From: Arthrobacter sp. MA-N2
GTDB taxonomy: Bacteria > Actinomycetota > Actinomycetes > Actinomycetales > Micrococcaceae
Direction of reading: 5' to 3'
Length of the DNA stretch: 64,000 nucleotides
NCBI RefSeq assembly: GCF_000517125.1
Contig: NZ_KI912155.1
Span: 3,274,034 to 3,338,033 of the forward strand
Shown piece by piece: positions 43,930 through 51,629 of the stretch; position 1 is the stretch's first letter; every line of letters starts with the position of its first letter. The notes beneath the pieces are model-generated. The model was not told the DNA's origin. It did no database searches and saw only the letters and a program-made list of their open reading frames with translations. A program made the translations under genes and the position numbers.

Positions 43930-44277
43930 TCAGCCCTCCAGTCGACCGAGTCGGTCAGGATCGATCGCCCGATGGCGCTTGGCGATCTGAATCACGAGCG
44001 CGAGCAGCATCGAGGTGACCGCGGCCGAGACCACAATGTCCGTCAGGGTCAGTGCCTGGACCACCGGATCGACCACCGGCGTGCGACTGCCCACCTGGCC
44101 GCCGAAAATAGGCGCCACTCCGCCGTATTGGAAGCCGACGGCGATGAGCAGCACATACGTGCCCGATTGGGCGACGGAAAGGCAAACAACGGTGTGGACC
44201 AGGTTGCGGCTCGTGGCGATCCCCGCCACGCCAAGGAGCATGACGCCCACCGATACAAAGTATGCGTAGTGGTTCAC
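43930..44277 (-). CDS. mrpC: MrpC/NuoK-like subunit
   Basis: A 115-residue three-helix protein: [20 protein letters not shown] matches the NuoK/MrpC core, and [20 protein letters not shown] has the conserved [11 protein letters not shown] loop. This subunit sits between the D and B parts in Mrp complexes. It overlaps the mrpB-like gene by four bases. Confidence 0.92.
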   Translation of the reverse strand: MNHYAYFVSVGVMLLGVAGIATSRNLVHTVVCLSVAQSGTYVLLIAVGFQYGGVAPIFGGQVGSRTPVVDPVVQALTLTDIVVSAAVTSMLLALVIQIAKRHRAIDPDRLGRLEG

Positions 44278-45062
44278 GAGGCTGTGCCCTCCTCTGGTCC
44301 GGAGCGCGGGTCGGGCCCGGAACCGTTCCCCCGCTCGGCTCGGATCGCGAGCGCCTGGTCCAGGAAGCTGGCCAGCAGGACGACGACGCTGCTGCAGACG
44401 GTCATCCCCACGGCGACGTTGAAGAGGGGTACCGTTCCCGCCGAGATGAAATCGCTAAGCTGGCCTTGCGGGATGACGTTCGCGAACAGGGCCGAGCCGA
44501 GTGCCGCGCCGGCGATTCCGAGCGCGCCGAACAGGACGACGCCGAGCGCCTCGCCTTGCTGGAACCACGCCAGGGGCCGGAGCTTGCGCAGGAGGGAGTA
44601 GCGGCCGCCGACATAGAGCAAGTGGATTCCGGTTGAGAGGATGACGCCGCCCTGGAATCCGCCGCCCGGGGTGACGGCTCCGTGGGCGACCACGTTCACG
44701 GCAAGCACGACTGTCAGAGGAAAAAGTACGTAGACAAGGAGGCCCGTCGACTCCAGCACGTGGCCCGCATCGCTGACCTCCCGCCGTCGTTCGCGGTGGA
44801 CTGGCCTCAGCAGCGCCGCGACGCCGACGACGGCGCAGAAGAGGATGGTCTCCTCCCCGAAAGTATCGAAACCCCGTTGGTCGAAGTTGATGCTCGAGAC
44901 GGCGTTGGCGGTGTCATGTCCGTAGCTTGCTGCGACGGCCGCGTCGCGATAAGCGTGGACGTCTCCGCCGAATCGGGGCATACCGGTGAACGCGAGCAAC
45001 ATCGCCGCCGCGAACGCAGCGATGCCGACGCCGAGAACGATGAGGCGGATCCGCCGTGTCAT
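44274..45062 (-). CDS. mrpB: Fused MbhE-like and MrpB-like subunit
   Basis: The first part (about 1-85) has NFDQRGFDTFGEETILFCAV, as in MbhE or the C-terminal end of MrpA. The second part (about 105-240) is MrpB, with LVYVLFPLTVVLAVNVVAHG, TPGGGFQGGVILSTG and VPLFNVAVGMTVCS. The two genes are separate in MBH operons; here they form one 262-residue chain. The start is ATG 45062, with GAGGGAGAGGAGG upstream. It overlaps both neighbours by four bases. Confidence 0.88.
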   Translation of the reverse strand: MTRRIRLIVLGVGIAAFAAAMLLAFTGMPRFGGDVHAYRDAAVAASYGHDTANAVSSINFDQRGFDTFGEETILFCAVVGVAALLRPVHRERRREVSDAGHVLESTGLLVYVLFPLTVVLAVNVVAHGAVTPGGGFQGGVILSTGIHLLYVGGRYSLLRKLRPLAWFQQGEALGVVLFGALGIAGAALGSALFANVIPQGQLSDFISAGTVPLFNVAVGMTVCSSVVVLLASFLDQALAIRAERGNGSGPDPRSGPEEGTAS

Positions 45063-45349
45063 GTACCCTCCTCTCCCTCCTCCAGGTGGTGGTGCGCGCG
45101 GATGGCCGAGACCTTCCGGATCGAGAGAACCACGATCAAGGGAACCACCGCTGTCCCTATCGCCACTTGGCTGAGGGCCACATCGGGTGCTTGGAGGACG
45201 ACAAACAAGATGGTGAGCAGCAGCCCGTAGCACGACAGGACCACGGCTTGCTTTGAAGGATGGCGCGTGAATACGACGGCCGCGGCCCCGGCAAGCACGA
45301 GGGTGAGGCTGACGGCAATCAAGACATTACTGAGGATTCCCTCGTTCAT
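45059..45349 (-). CDS. DUF4040/MbhD-like subunit
   Basis: A 96-residue three-helix protein with AVVLSCYGLLLTILFVVLQA and PDVALSQVAIGTAVVPLIVV. The PDVAxTQxxVG-type motif marks the hydrogenase subunit MbhD (DUF4040), equivalent to a segment of MrpA. The expected large N-terminal MrpA antiporter part is absent here. It overlaps mrpG and the mrpB fusion by four bases. Confidence 0.88.
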   Translation of the reverse strand: MNEGILSNVLIAVSLTLVLAGAAAVVFTRHPSKQAVVLSCYGLLLTILFVVLQAPDVALSQVAIGTAVVPLIVVLSIRKVSAIRAHHHLEEGEEGT

Positions 45350-45651
45350 TCGGGAGACCTCCCTACGTCCAGTCCGCGCTCGTCGGCGAGCGTCCTTCCG
45401 ACCGCGATCGTCACTGCGGGCCCGCTGAAAGCGACCACCAGGGCAATGAGGATGATGGTGGCGCTTCCCAGGGAGAAGCCGAAGTAGCCCACCGCGGCGA
45501 TCGAGAAAAGCGGGACGGCGAGCGTCGTCACGGGAGCCAGGAAGTGCAGCCTCGCGAGGGGCTCGCGCGCCATTGCCGCACCGACACAGCCGAAAGCGGC
45601 TGTCAGGACGCCCAGTCCTGCGAAAATCACTTCAAAGAAGGCGGCAGTCAT
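45346..45651 (-). CDS. mrpG: MrpG/PhaG-like subunit
   Basis: A 101-residue, three-helix subunit: FAGLGVLTAAFGCVGAAMAR, then EPLARLHFLAPVTTLAVPLF and a short C-terminus. The D/E-P-x-x-R-L-H-x motif before the second helix is typical of MrpG (MbhC). It overlaps mrpF and the DUF4040 gene by four bases. Confidence 0.88.
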   Translation of the reverse strand: MTAAFFEVIFAGLGVLTAAFGCVGAAMAREPLARLHFLAPVTTLAVPLFSIAAVGYFGFSLGSATIILIALVVAFSGPAVTIAVGRTLADERGLDVGRSPE

Positions 45652-45938
45652 TCTTCCTCCACTGTTTGTTGCCCGTCAATGCCCGGTTTCAAGAGCCTGG
45701 TGTACACAAGCGTTCCAGTAGCGGCAAGGGCGGCGAGCGCAAGGGGGACGATCAGGTACGAGGACTGACCGGCGATGATCGAGAGGCCGATGAGCACCAT
45801 GACGCCGGAGCCGGTAAGGAGCTGGAGTCCCACCAGTCGCTGGACGTTGCTTCCGCGAGCAGCCAGAAAGAGGCTAGGCGCGACCCCGAAGAGCAGTAGC
45901 GCCAAGGTCGCGGCCGACCACACGATTGTGACATCCAT
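45648..45938 (-). CDS. mrpF: MrpF-like subunit
   Basis: The 96-residue protein has three helices; ARGSNVQRLVGLQLLTGSGV matches the cytoplasmic loop and second helix of MrpF/MbhB, and SSYLIVPLALAALAATGTLV the third. It lies nine bases after mrpE. Confidence 0.85.
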   Translation of the reverse strand: MDVTIVWSAATLALLLFGVAPSLFLAARGSNVQRLVGLQLLTGSGVMVLIGLSIIAGQSSYLIVPLALAALAATGTLVYTRLLKPGIDGQQTVEEE

Positions 45939-45947
45939 TCATGGCCC

Positions 45948-46481
45948 TTAACCGGTGCCTGACGCGATGTGCCGTTCAAGGTCCGGCCAACCGGAGGCCA
46001 GGACGTGAACACGGATCCGGTTCATGACCGGGTCGGAAGAGAACACCACGGATCCGGGGGTTGCCGACAGTGCGATCATGGCGCCTGCCCGCCATCCTCT
46101 TCCCCGGGGTTGCCGGGTTCCCGGCATCGGCTGCTCGCCCAGGGTTTCCTCCTGCGGGCCCGTAAGCCAGCCTGCCAGGCGGACCGTGTCGGTCACGGCC
46201 GCGAGCGGGACCAGGGCAGCCCAGCGTAGCCAGATACCCTGCGCTGCGGCCTGGAACCCCATGGCCCGTCTGGCCATACGGGCAAGCATTGCGCCGAGCA
46301 GCGCAGTCGACACGGCCGTCACCGTTTCCGGGACCGTCACAGTGCTTACCGTGACGAGCCACGAGAGCGTTCCCGCCAGCCACCATAAAGCAAGCTCCCC
46401 GAGCGCTCCGGAGACTCCGCGTGCGGTGGGGAGACCGAAAAACCTGCGTACGGGTCCGGTTCGCTCCCGGTTCGCCTTCAC
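45948..46481 (-). CDS. mrpE: MrpE-like subunit
   Basis: A 177-residue protein with N-terminal helices and a conserved C-terminal domain, as in MrpE/MbhA: AMIALSATPGSVVFSSDPVM and NRIRVHVLASGWPDLERHI. The S-x-T-P-G-S/T loop is the family hallmark. The GTG start overlaps a region just after the nrfD stop, one base apart. It is the first Mrp gene after the FDH genes in the operon. Confidence 0.86.
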   Translation of the reverse strand: MKANRERTGPVRRFFGLPTARGVSGALGELALWWLAGTLSWLVTVSTVTVPETVTAVSTALLGAMLARMARRAMGFQAAAQGIWLRWAALVPLAAVTDTVRLAGWLTGPQEETLGEQPMPGTRQPRGRGWRAGAMIALSATPGSVVFSSDPVMNRIRVHVLASGWPDLERHIASGTG

Positions 46482-46482
46482 G

Positions 46483-47415
46483 CTACACACCCACCGAATC
46501 CGTCTTCTGCGCGGCAGCGTCGGCGCGTTGGCGTTGCGGCACGACGACGTACTTGGGATCGAGCGTCGAGGCGACGCCGGCTTCAAACACTCCGAACCGC
46601 AGCAGCGCCGAGCCGGCGGCGACGGGAAGGCCACCCATCGTGCTGAGGAGGCGCGACTGGCGTCCGCCCAAGGCGAGTGCGACGGCCCCTCCGACGGTGA
46701 AAGCCTTCGAGAGCCGCAAGAGCGTCCCCGCGCGGCCCTGGTGCAGGGTCTCGGTGGACAGCTGGCCGCTGCGCTCCATCTTGAAGCTCATGAGCGTTTC
46801 CACCACTGCCCCGCCCACCGCCATGCGGCGTGCGGGAGCGGCCTCGGAGAGCGGAGCAAGGGCGGCGCCGACGCCCCCGGCCGAGGCCGCCGCGGACCCG
46901 GCGAAGACGAACGGCAGCACTTCGTGGGCGTCGTGCCATGTGGGCACTGCGGTATCGGCGAGCAGCACGCCCGTGTAGGTGGCAACGGCAGCCCCGGCCA
47001 CGGCTGCGCCGACTCCGCAGGCACGGCCGGCACGCGGCAGGATGCCAAGTACGTTGGATGCGGCACTCGCCCCGGCCAGCGGGCCATAAATGGAAAGGAT
47101 CCAGGAACCCATACTCATCGGCGACGTCGGCTTGGCCATGCGCAGCATATTGAGGAACCGTTCCGGGCGCCCAAGGTCATGCACGAGGGACACCGCAGAG
47201 GCTGAAATCGCGGTCAGGGCCAAGACCTTGGAGCGCCGCTCGAGCGACGGCCTACCGCTGTGCTGTGCTCCGGCTGCCAGCATGGAGCTCGCCCCTGCCA
47301 ATCCACCGGCAAAGATGTAGCCCGCGATGTCTACCGCGCTCCATGTCGGCTTCTTGAGAATCGGCCGGCCGTAGTAGGAAGTGAACTCCTCGGGATGCTT
47401 CCGGCGCGGGCTCAA
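46483..47415 (-). CDS. NrfD/PsrC-type membrane subunit of formate dehydrogenase
   Basis: NrfD-family proteins are integral membrane subunits, usually with a quinone site, that accept electrons from a partner ferredoxin-like protein. This 310-residue chain has about eight hydrophobic segments: DIAGYIFAGGLAGASSMLAA (start), VSLVHDLGRPERFLNMLRM (conserved loop), PMSMGSWILSIYG, and VLPFVFAGSAAASAGGVGAA. The start is TTG 47415, overlapping the FeS gene stop by four bases. In place of a cytochrome-b-type gamma subunit it anchors the enzyme. Confidence 0.87.
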   Translation of the reverse strand: MSPRRKHPEEFTSYYGRPILKKPTWSAVDIAGYIFAGGLAGASSMLAAGAQHSGRPSLERRSKVLALTAISASAVSLVHDLGRPERFLNMLRMAKPTSPMSMGSWILSIYGPLAGASAASNVLGILPRAGRACGVGAAVAGAAVATYTGVLLADTAVPTWHDAHEVLPFVFAGSAAASAGGVGAALAPLSEAAPARRMAVGGAVVETLMSFKMERSGQLSTETLHQGRAGTLLRLSKAFTVGGAVALALGGRQSRLLSTMGGLPVAAGSALLRFGVFEAGVASTLDPKYVVVPQRQRADAAAQKTDSVGV

Positions 47416-48230
47416 TTTTTGGCTCCCCAGAAAACGGCGACGGCGCCGAGCAGAAGTCCGGCTGCGGCGCCCGCGGCGCGCTTCCACATCACCGGCAGGT
47501 CCTTCGTGGTCACCACCGGGTCCGGGGGCAGGCCGTACGCCTCGGGCTCATCCAGCAGCAGGAAGAACGCGCCGTCCCCGCCGACCCCGTCTTCCGGGTT
47601 GTGCCCGTACAGCCTGGCGCCTTCTTCGCCGCGTTCGTGCAACTCGGCCACGCGGGCATCCGCCCGTTCGCGTAGCTCGTCGAGTTCGCCGTACTGGATG
47701 GACTTGGTGGGGCAGGCCTTCGCGCAGGCGGGCTCCTCGCCGGCACCGAGCCGGTCGTAGCACATCGTGCATTTGAATACCCGGCCATCCTCCGGGCGCT
47801 GGTCGATCACTCCGTAAGGGCACGCGGAAACGCAATAGCCGCACCCGTTGCAGATGTCCTGTTGTACGACGACGGTGCCGTGCTCGGTGCGGAACAGCGC
47901 ACCGGTGGGGCAAACGTCCAGGCACGCGGCGTGGGTGCAGTGCTTGCAGACGTCCGAGGACATCAGCCACTTGACGCCGTCGTTCGCGGAAGGATCCGTG
48001 GCGGGGACTTTTTGCTCGATGAACGCGACGTGCCGCCATGAATTCGCGCCCAAGGCGGAGGTATTGTCGAACGATTCACCGCTCAGTTCGAGCGCGGTGT
48101 CTGCCGGCACGGAGTTCCACTCCTTGCACGCCACCTCGCACGCTTTGCAGCCGATGCACAGGCTCGTGTCGGTGAAGAAACCCTTGCGCGGCACTCCGAT
48201 CGACGGCATTCCCAATTGCGTGACACTCAT
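47412..48230 (-). CDS. Formate dehydrogenase iron-sulfur (beta) subunit
   Basis: The 272-residue protein has four cysteine-rich ferredoxin-like clusters: CIGCKACEVACKEWNS (25-40), CKHCTHAACLDVCPTGA, CNGCGYCVSACPYGVI, and CTMCYDRLGAGEEPACAKAC with PTK. It ends in one hydrophobic anchor (AAGAAAGLLLGAVAVFWGA). It relays electrons from the molybdenum subunit to NrfD. Start and stop each overlap a neighbour by four bases. Confidence 0.93.
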   Translation of the reverse strand: MSVTQLGMPSIGVPRKGFFTDTSLCIGCKACEVACKEWNSVPADTALELSGESFDNTSALGANSWRHVAFIEQKVPATDPSANDGVKWLMSSDVCKHCTHAACLDVCPTGALFRTEHGTVVVQQDICNGCGYCVSACPYGVIDQRPEDGRVFKCTMCYDRLGAGEEPACAKACPTKSIQYGELDELRERADARVAELHERGEEGARLYGHNPEDGVGGDGAFFLLLDEPEAYGLPPDPVVTTKDLPVMWKRAAGAAAGLLLGAVAVFWGAKN

Positions 48231-51200
48231 GCCTTCGCTCCTTCAATTCCGGTGTTCTCGTCAATGGCGGCCCGCAAGCGGTAATCCTTGACCAGAGACA
48301 ACAGAGCTTGCCCCCGGGGCCGCCTCCCGGGACGTATGTCTACGGTCAGCGCCTTGACCTCCTGGATGTGGACGTTCGGATCCATAGCGATGGAAGAGAG
48401 CTCGTTCATGGCGTCTCCCTTTGACAGGCCGTTTGGCCCCCAGTGGTAGGGCATTCCAATCTGGTGGACAACACGCCCCTGTACCATGAGCGGCTTCATT
48501 CGGTGCGTTACCAAGACACGGGCTTCGATGGCGCCCCGGGCCGAGACGAGGGTTGCCCAGCCCTTGTGCGTCAGGCCGCGTGCTTCGGCCAACTCGGGCG
48601 AGACTTCGCAGAAGGACTCCGGCTGGAGTTCCGCGAGGTACGGCAGCCAGCGGGTCATGGCCCCTGCGGTGAAGTGCTCGGTGAGCCGGTAGGTGGTCAG
48701 CACATAAGGGAATACCTCCGCCCCTGGGTCCCGCCCGCTGGGGTGGTACCGGTTTCCTTCCCGGGGCATGAGCTTGCGCACCGGGTTCCGCTGTTGGCCA
48801 TACAGCATGTTCTCGAACGGGGACTCCTGGGGCTCGTAATGGGCCGGCATTGGTCCGTCGACCAGACCCGAGGGCGTGTAGAGCCAGCCTTTCCCGTCTG
48901 CCTGCATGATGAAAGGGTCGACGCCGGAGATCGCCTCCGTGCCCATCGCATCCTTGTCGGGGCGATAGGACGGCGGCTTCGTCGGCTCGAAGTCCGGTAC
49001 GTCGTCGCCGGTCCATTTCCCGGCTTCCTCGTCCCACCAGATGAGCTTCTTCCGCTCGCTCCACGGGCGCCCCTCCGGGTCCGCGGAGGCCCGGTTATAG
49101 AGTTCCCGGCGGTTTGCCGGCCAGGCCCAGCCCCATTCGCGGCTCGAGATGCCCTGCTCGTTGTGGGGCTTCCGGCGCGCAGCCTGGTTGACGCCGTCGG
49201 ACCGGCATCCGCAGTAGATCCAGCAGCCGCACGACGTCGATCCGTCGTCCTTCAACTCGGTGTACGCCGAAAGGGGCGTACCGTCGGCCTTCGTGCCGTT
49301 GATCTCAGCGAAGACGGCGTCCGAGTCCGGCTCAGCCTGGCTTCCGACGGTCGGATAATCCCAGGTCAGATCCAGCACCGGCTGGTCGGCCGGGTCGCTC
49401 GATCCCGCAAGGAGGCCGCGGATTCGATTCCCGAGGTGCCACATGAACCACAGATCGCTGCGGCGGTCCGCCTCGGGCTCGATGGCCTGCTCGCGCCACT
49501 GGAGCAGCCGGTTGGTGTTGGTAAAGCTGCCGGCCTTTTCGGTGTGGGCGGCAGCCGGGAAGAAGAACACCTCGGTGGCAAGGTCCTCCGTCCGCATCTG
49601 TCCCGTGGCGATCTCCGGGCCGTCTTTCCACCACGTAGCGCTTTCGATCAAGGAGAAGTCGCGCACCACGAGCCACTCGAGCTCGGCCATGCCCGCGCGT
49701 TGCAAATGTGCGTTGGCCGAACCGACGGCGGGATTCTCGCCCATGAGGAAATATCCCTTGCAGCTTCCGTCAAGCTGGGCCGCGACCGTGTCATAGGTGC
49801 TGTGGCTCCCCGTGATCCGGGGCAGGTAGTCGAAGCAGAAATCGTTCTCCGGAGTGGCGGCGTCTCCCCACCAGGCCTTGAGCAGGCTGACCGTGTAGGC
49901 GCGCATGTTGGCCCAGAAGCCGCGCTCCGCCGCGTCGGCCGCAATGTATCCGTCCAGGTCGATATGCTGCTCGGCGTGCGGCATCGGCAGGTATCCGGGC
50001 AAGAGGTCGAAAAGCGTCGGAATGTCGCTGGAGCCTTGGATGCTCGCGTGGCCGCGGAGGGCCATGATCCCGCCGCCGGGCCGGCCGATGTTCCCGAGCA
50101 GCAGTTGCAGGACCGAGGCGGCCCGGATGTATTGCACGCCGGTGGTGTGCTGGGTCCATCCGACGGCGTAGGCGAACGCGGTGGTGCGCTCGCGGCCGGA
50201 GTTCGCGGTGATTGCTTCCGCTACCTCGTTGAACAGCTCCTGCGGCACGCCGCAGATCTGTTCGACCATCTCCGGGGTGTACCTGGCGTAGTGGCGACGC
50301 AGCGTCTGGAACACGCACCGCGGGTCCTGCAGCGTTTCGTCCCGGTGCCAATGGCCGCGGAGCGACGGGCCGCCGGAACCATGGGAATGGGCGTGACCGG
50401 ACTCCCCCAGCGTGCTTCCCTCTTCGTGCGCCTGCGACTCCCGCTCTCCGGAGGAAGCGGCAACGTTGGCTCCCTCGTATTGCCAGCTCTCAGGATCGTA
50501 GGAGGGTCCCTCGGGATTGAAGCCGGAAAACAGGCCGTCAAGGTCTTCGGTGTCGCGGAAATCGTCCCGCAGGATGGTGGCTGCATTGGTGTAGTTGACG
50601 ACGTACTCGCGGAAATAGGCCTCATGGGTGAGGACCCAGTTGATCAGGCCGCCAAGGAACGCGATGTCGGTGCCGGCCCGGATCGGCACGAAGGTGTCGG
50701 CCAAAGCGCTGGTGCGGGAGAACCTCGGGTCAACGTGGATGATCTTGGCCCCGCGGTCCTTGGCCTCCATCACCCACTGGAAGCCGACGGGGTGTGCTTC
50801 GGCGAAGTTGGAACCCTGGATAATGATGCAGTCCGCCCGCTGGAGGTCCTGCAGGTAGGTCGTCGACCCGCCCCGGCCGAAGCTCGTGCCGAGGCCGGCC
50901 ACAGTGGAGCTGTGGCACACCCGGGCCTGATTTTCCACTTGGACGATTCCGAGCGAGGTGAACAACTTCTTGATGAGGTAGTTCTCCTCATTGTCCAGCG
51001 TCGCCCCGCCCAGGCTCGCGATGCCGAGTGTCCGCCGGGTCCGGACGCCTTCTTTCTCCCACTCCCACGTCCGACGCCGGGTGTCCACGACCCGCCGGGC
51101 GACCATGTCCATCGCCGTGTCGAGATCGAGGCGTTCCCAGTCGGTGCCGTAGGGACGGCGATAAAGCACATGCTTCTCGCGTGATTCCCCCGTGGTCAAT

Positions 51201-51472
51201 TGCAGCGACGCGGAGCCTTTGGGGCACAGACGTCCCCTGCTGATGGGCGAATCCGGGTTGCCCTCGATCTGGATGACCTTTTCGTCTTTGACGTAGACGT
51301 TCTGCGCACAGCCCACCGCACAGAACGGGCAGACCGAGGGCACCACCCGGTCGGCCGTCGCAATCCGGGCGGTGAGCCGTTCAGTCGCGGGTGACTTGGC
51401 AGCATGATGTCTGCCGGTGGGGTCGTGTTCAAGGAGCTGACGCAGAACGGGCCATTGCAAGGGATTCACCAT
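48227..51472 (-). CDS. Formate dehydrogenase catalytic (alpha) subunit, Cys type
   Basis: A 1081-residue molybdenum bis-pterin enzyme of the FdnG/FdoG branch. The N-terminal [4Fe-4S] site is Cys48, Cys51, Cys55 (CPFCAVGC) and Cys83 (RLCPKGS). At the position of selenocysteine in E. coli FdnG (ARVUHGPTV) it has Cys186 in NQARVCHSSTV, followed by the essential His187 and SFGRGGSTTY. EAHPVGFQWVMEA and the C-terminal aspartate-decarboxylase-like domain complete it. No twin-arginine signal is seen, so it is probably cytoplasmic. The ATG follows GGAGG. It is the first gene of the operon. Confidence 0.93.
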   Translation of the reverse strand: MVNPLQWPVLRQLLEHDPTGRHHAAKSPATERLTARIATADRVVPSVCPFCAVGCAQNVYVKDEKVIQIEGNPDSPISRGRLCPKGSASLQLTTGESREKHVLYRRPYGTDWERLDLDTAMDMVARRVVDTRRRTWEWEKEGVRTRRTLGIASLGGATLDNEENYLIKKLFTSLGIVQVENQARVCHSSTVAGLGTSFGRGGSTTYLQDLQRADCIIIQGSNFAEAHPVGFQWVMEAKDRGAKIIHVDPRFSRTSALADTFVPIRAGTDIAFLGGLINWVLTHEAYFREYVVNYTNAATILRDDFRDTEDLDGLFSGFNPEGPSYDPESWQYEGANVAASSGERESQAHEEGSTLGESGHAHSHGSGGPSLRGHWHRDETLQDPRCVFQTLRRHYARYTPEMVEQICGVPQELFNEVAEAITANSGRERTTAFAYAVGWTQHTTGVQYIRAASVLQLLLGNIGRPGGGIMALRGHASIQGSSDIPTLFDLLPGYLPMPHAEQHIDLDGYIAADAAERGFWANMRAYTVSLLKAWWGDAATPENDFCFDYLPRITGSHSTYDTVAAQLDGSCKGYFLMGENPAVGSANAHLQRAGMAELEWLVVRDFSLIESATWWKDGPEIATGQMRTEDLATEVFFFPAAAHTEKAGSFTNTNRLLQWREQAIEPEADRRSDLWFMWHLGNRIRGLLAGSSDPADQPVLDLTWDYPTVGSQAEPDSDAVFAEINGTKADGTPLSAYTELKDDGSTSCGCWIYCGCRSDGVNQAARRKPHNEQGISSREWGWAWPANRRELYNRASADPEGRPWSERKKLIWWDEEAGKWTGDDVPDFEPTKPPSYRPDKDAMGTEAISGVDPFIMQADGKGWLYTPSGLVDGPMPAHYEPQESPFENMLYGQQRNPVRKLMPREGNRYHPSGRDPGAEVFPYVLTTYRLTEHFTAGAMTRWLPYLAELQPESFCEVSPELAEARGLTHKGWATLVSARGAIEARVLVTHRMKPLMVQGRVVHQIGMPYHWGPNGLSKGDAMNELSSIAMDPNVHIQEVKALTVDIRPGRRPRGQALLSLVKDYRLRAAIDENTGIEGAKA

Positions 51473-51629
51473 CGGGCGCCTCCAGTTCGTCGGACTGCCG
51501 CCGCATGACCTAGGTCACAGCGGTCTCAGAGGACGATAGTAGCCCGGTGATGATCGGCTGGGAACCCACGGCACGGGTCCCGGTTTCACGGCTGACGTTC
51601 CACCGTGACGCGCGTTCGAGCACCATCCC

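Noticed and set aside
50910..50920. Possible selenocysteine codon in the formate dehydrogenase
   Set aside because: The codon at the active site is TGC (Cys); there is no in-frame TGA and no need for a SECIS element.
48443..51184. 913-residue plus-strand open frame opposite the formate dehydrogenase gene
   Set aside because: It is a GC-driven shadow of the catalytic subunit: no domain, Arg/Gly/Val-rich, and the opposite strand has clear family motifs throughout.
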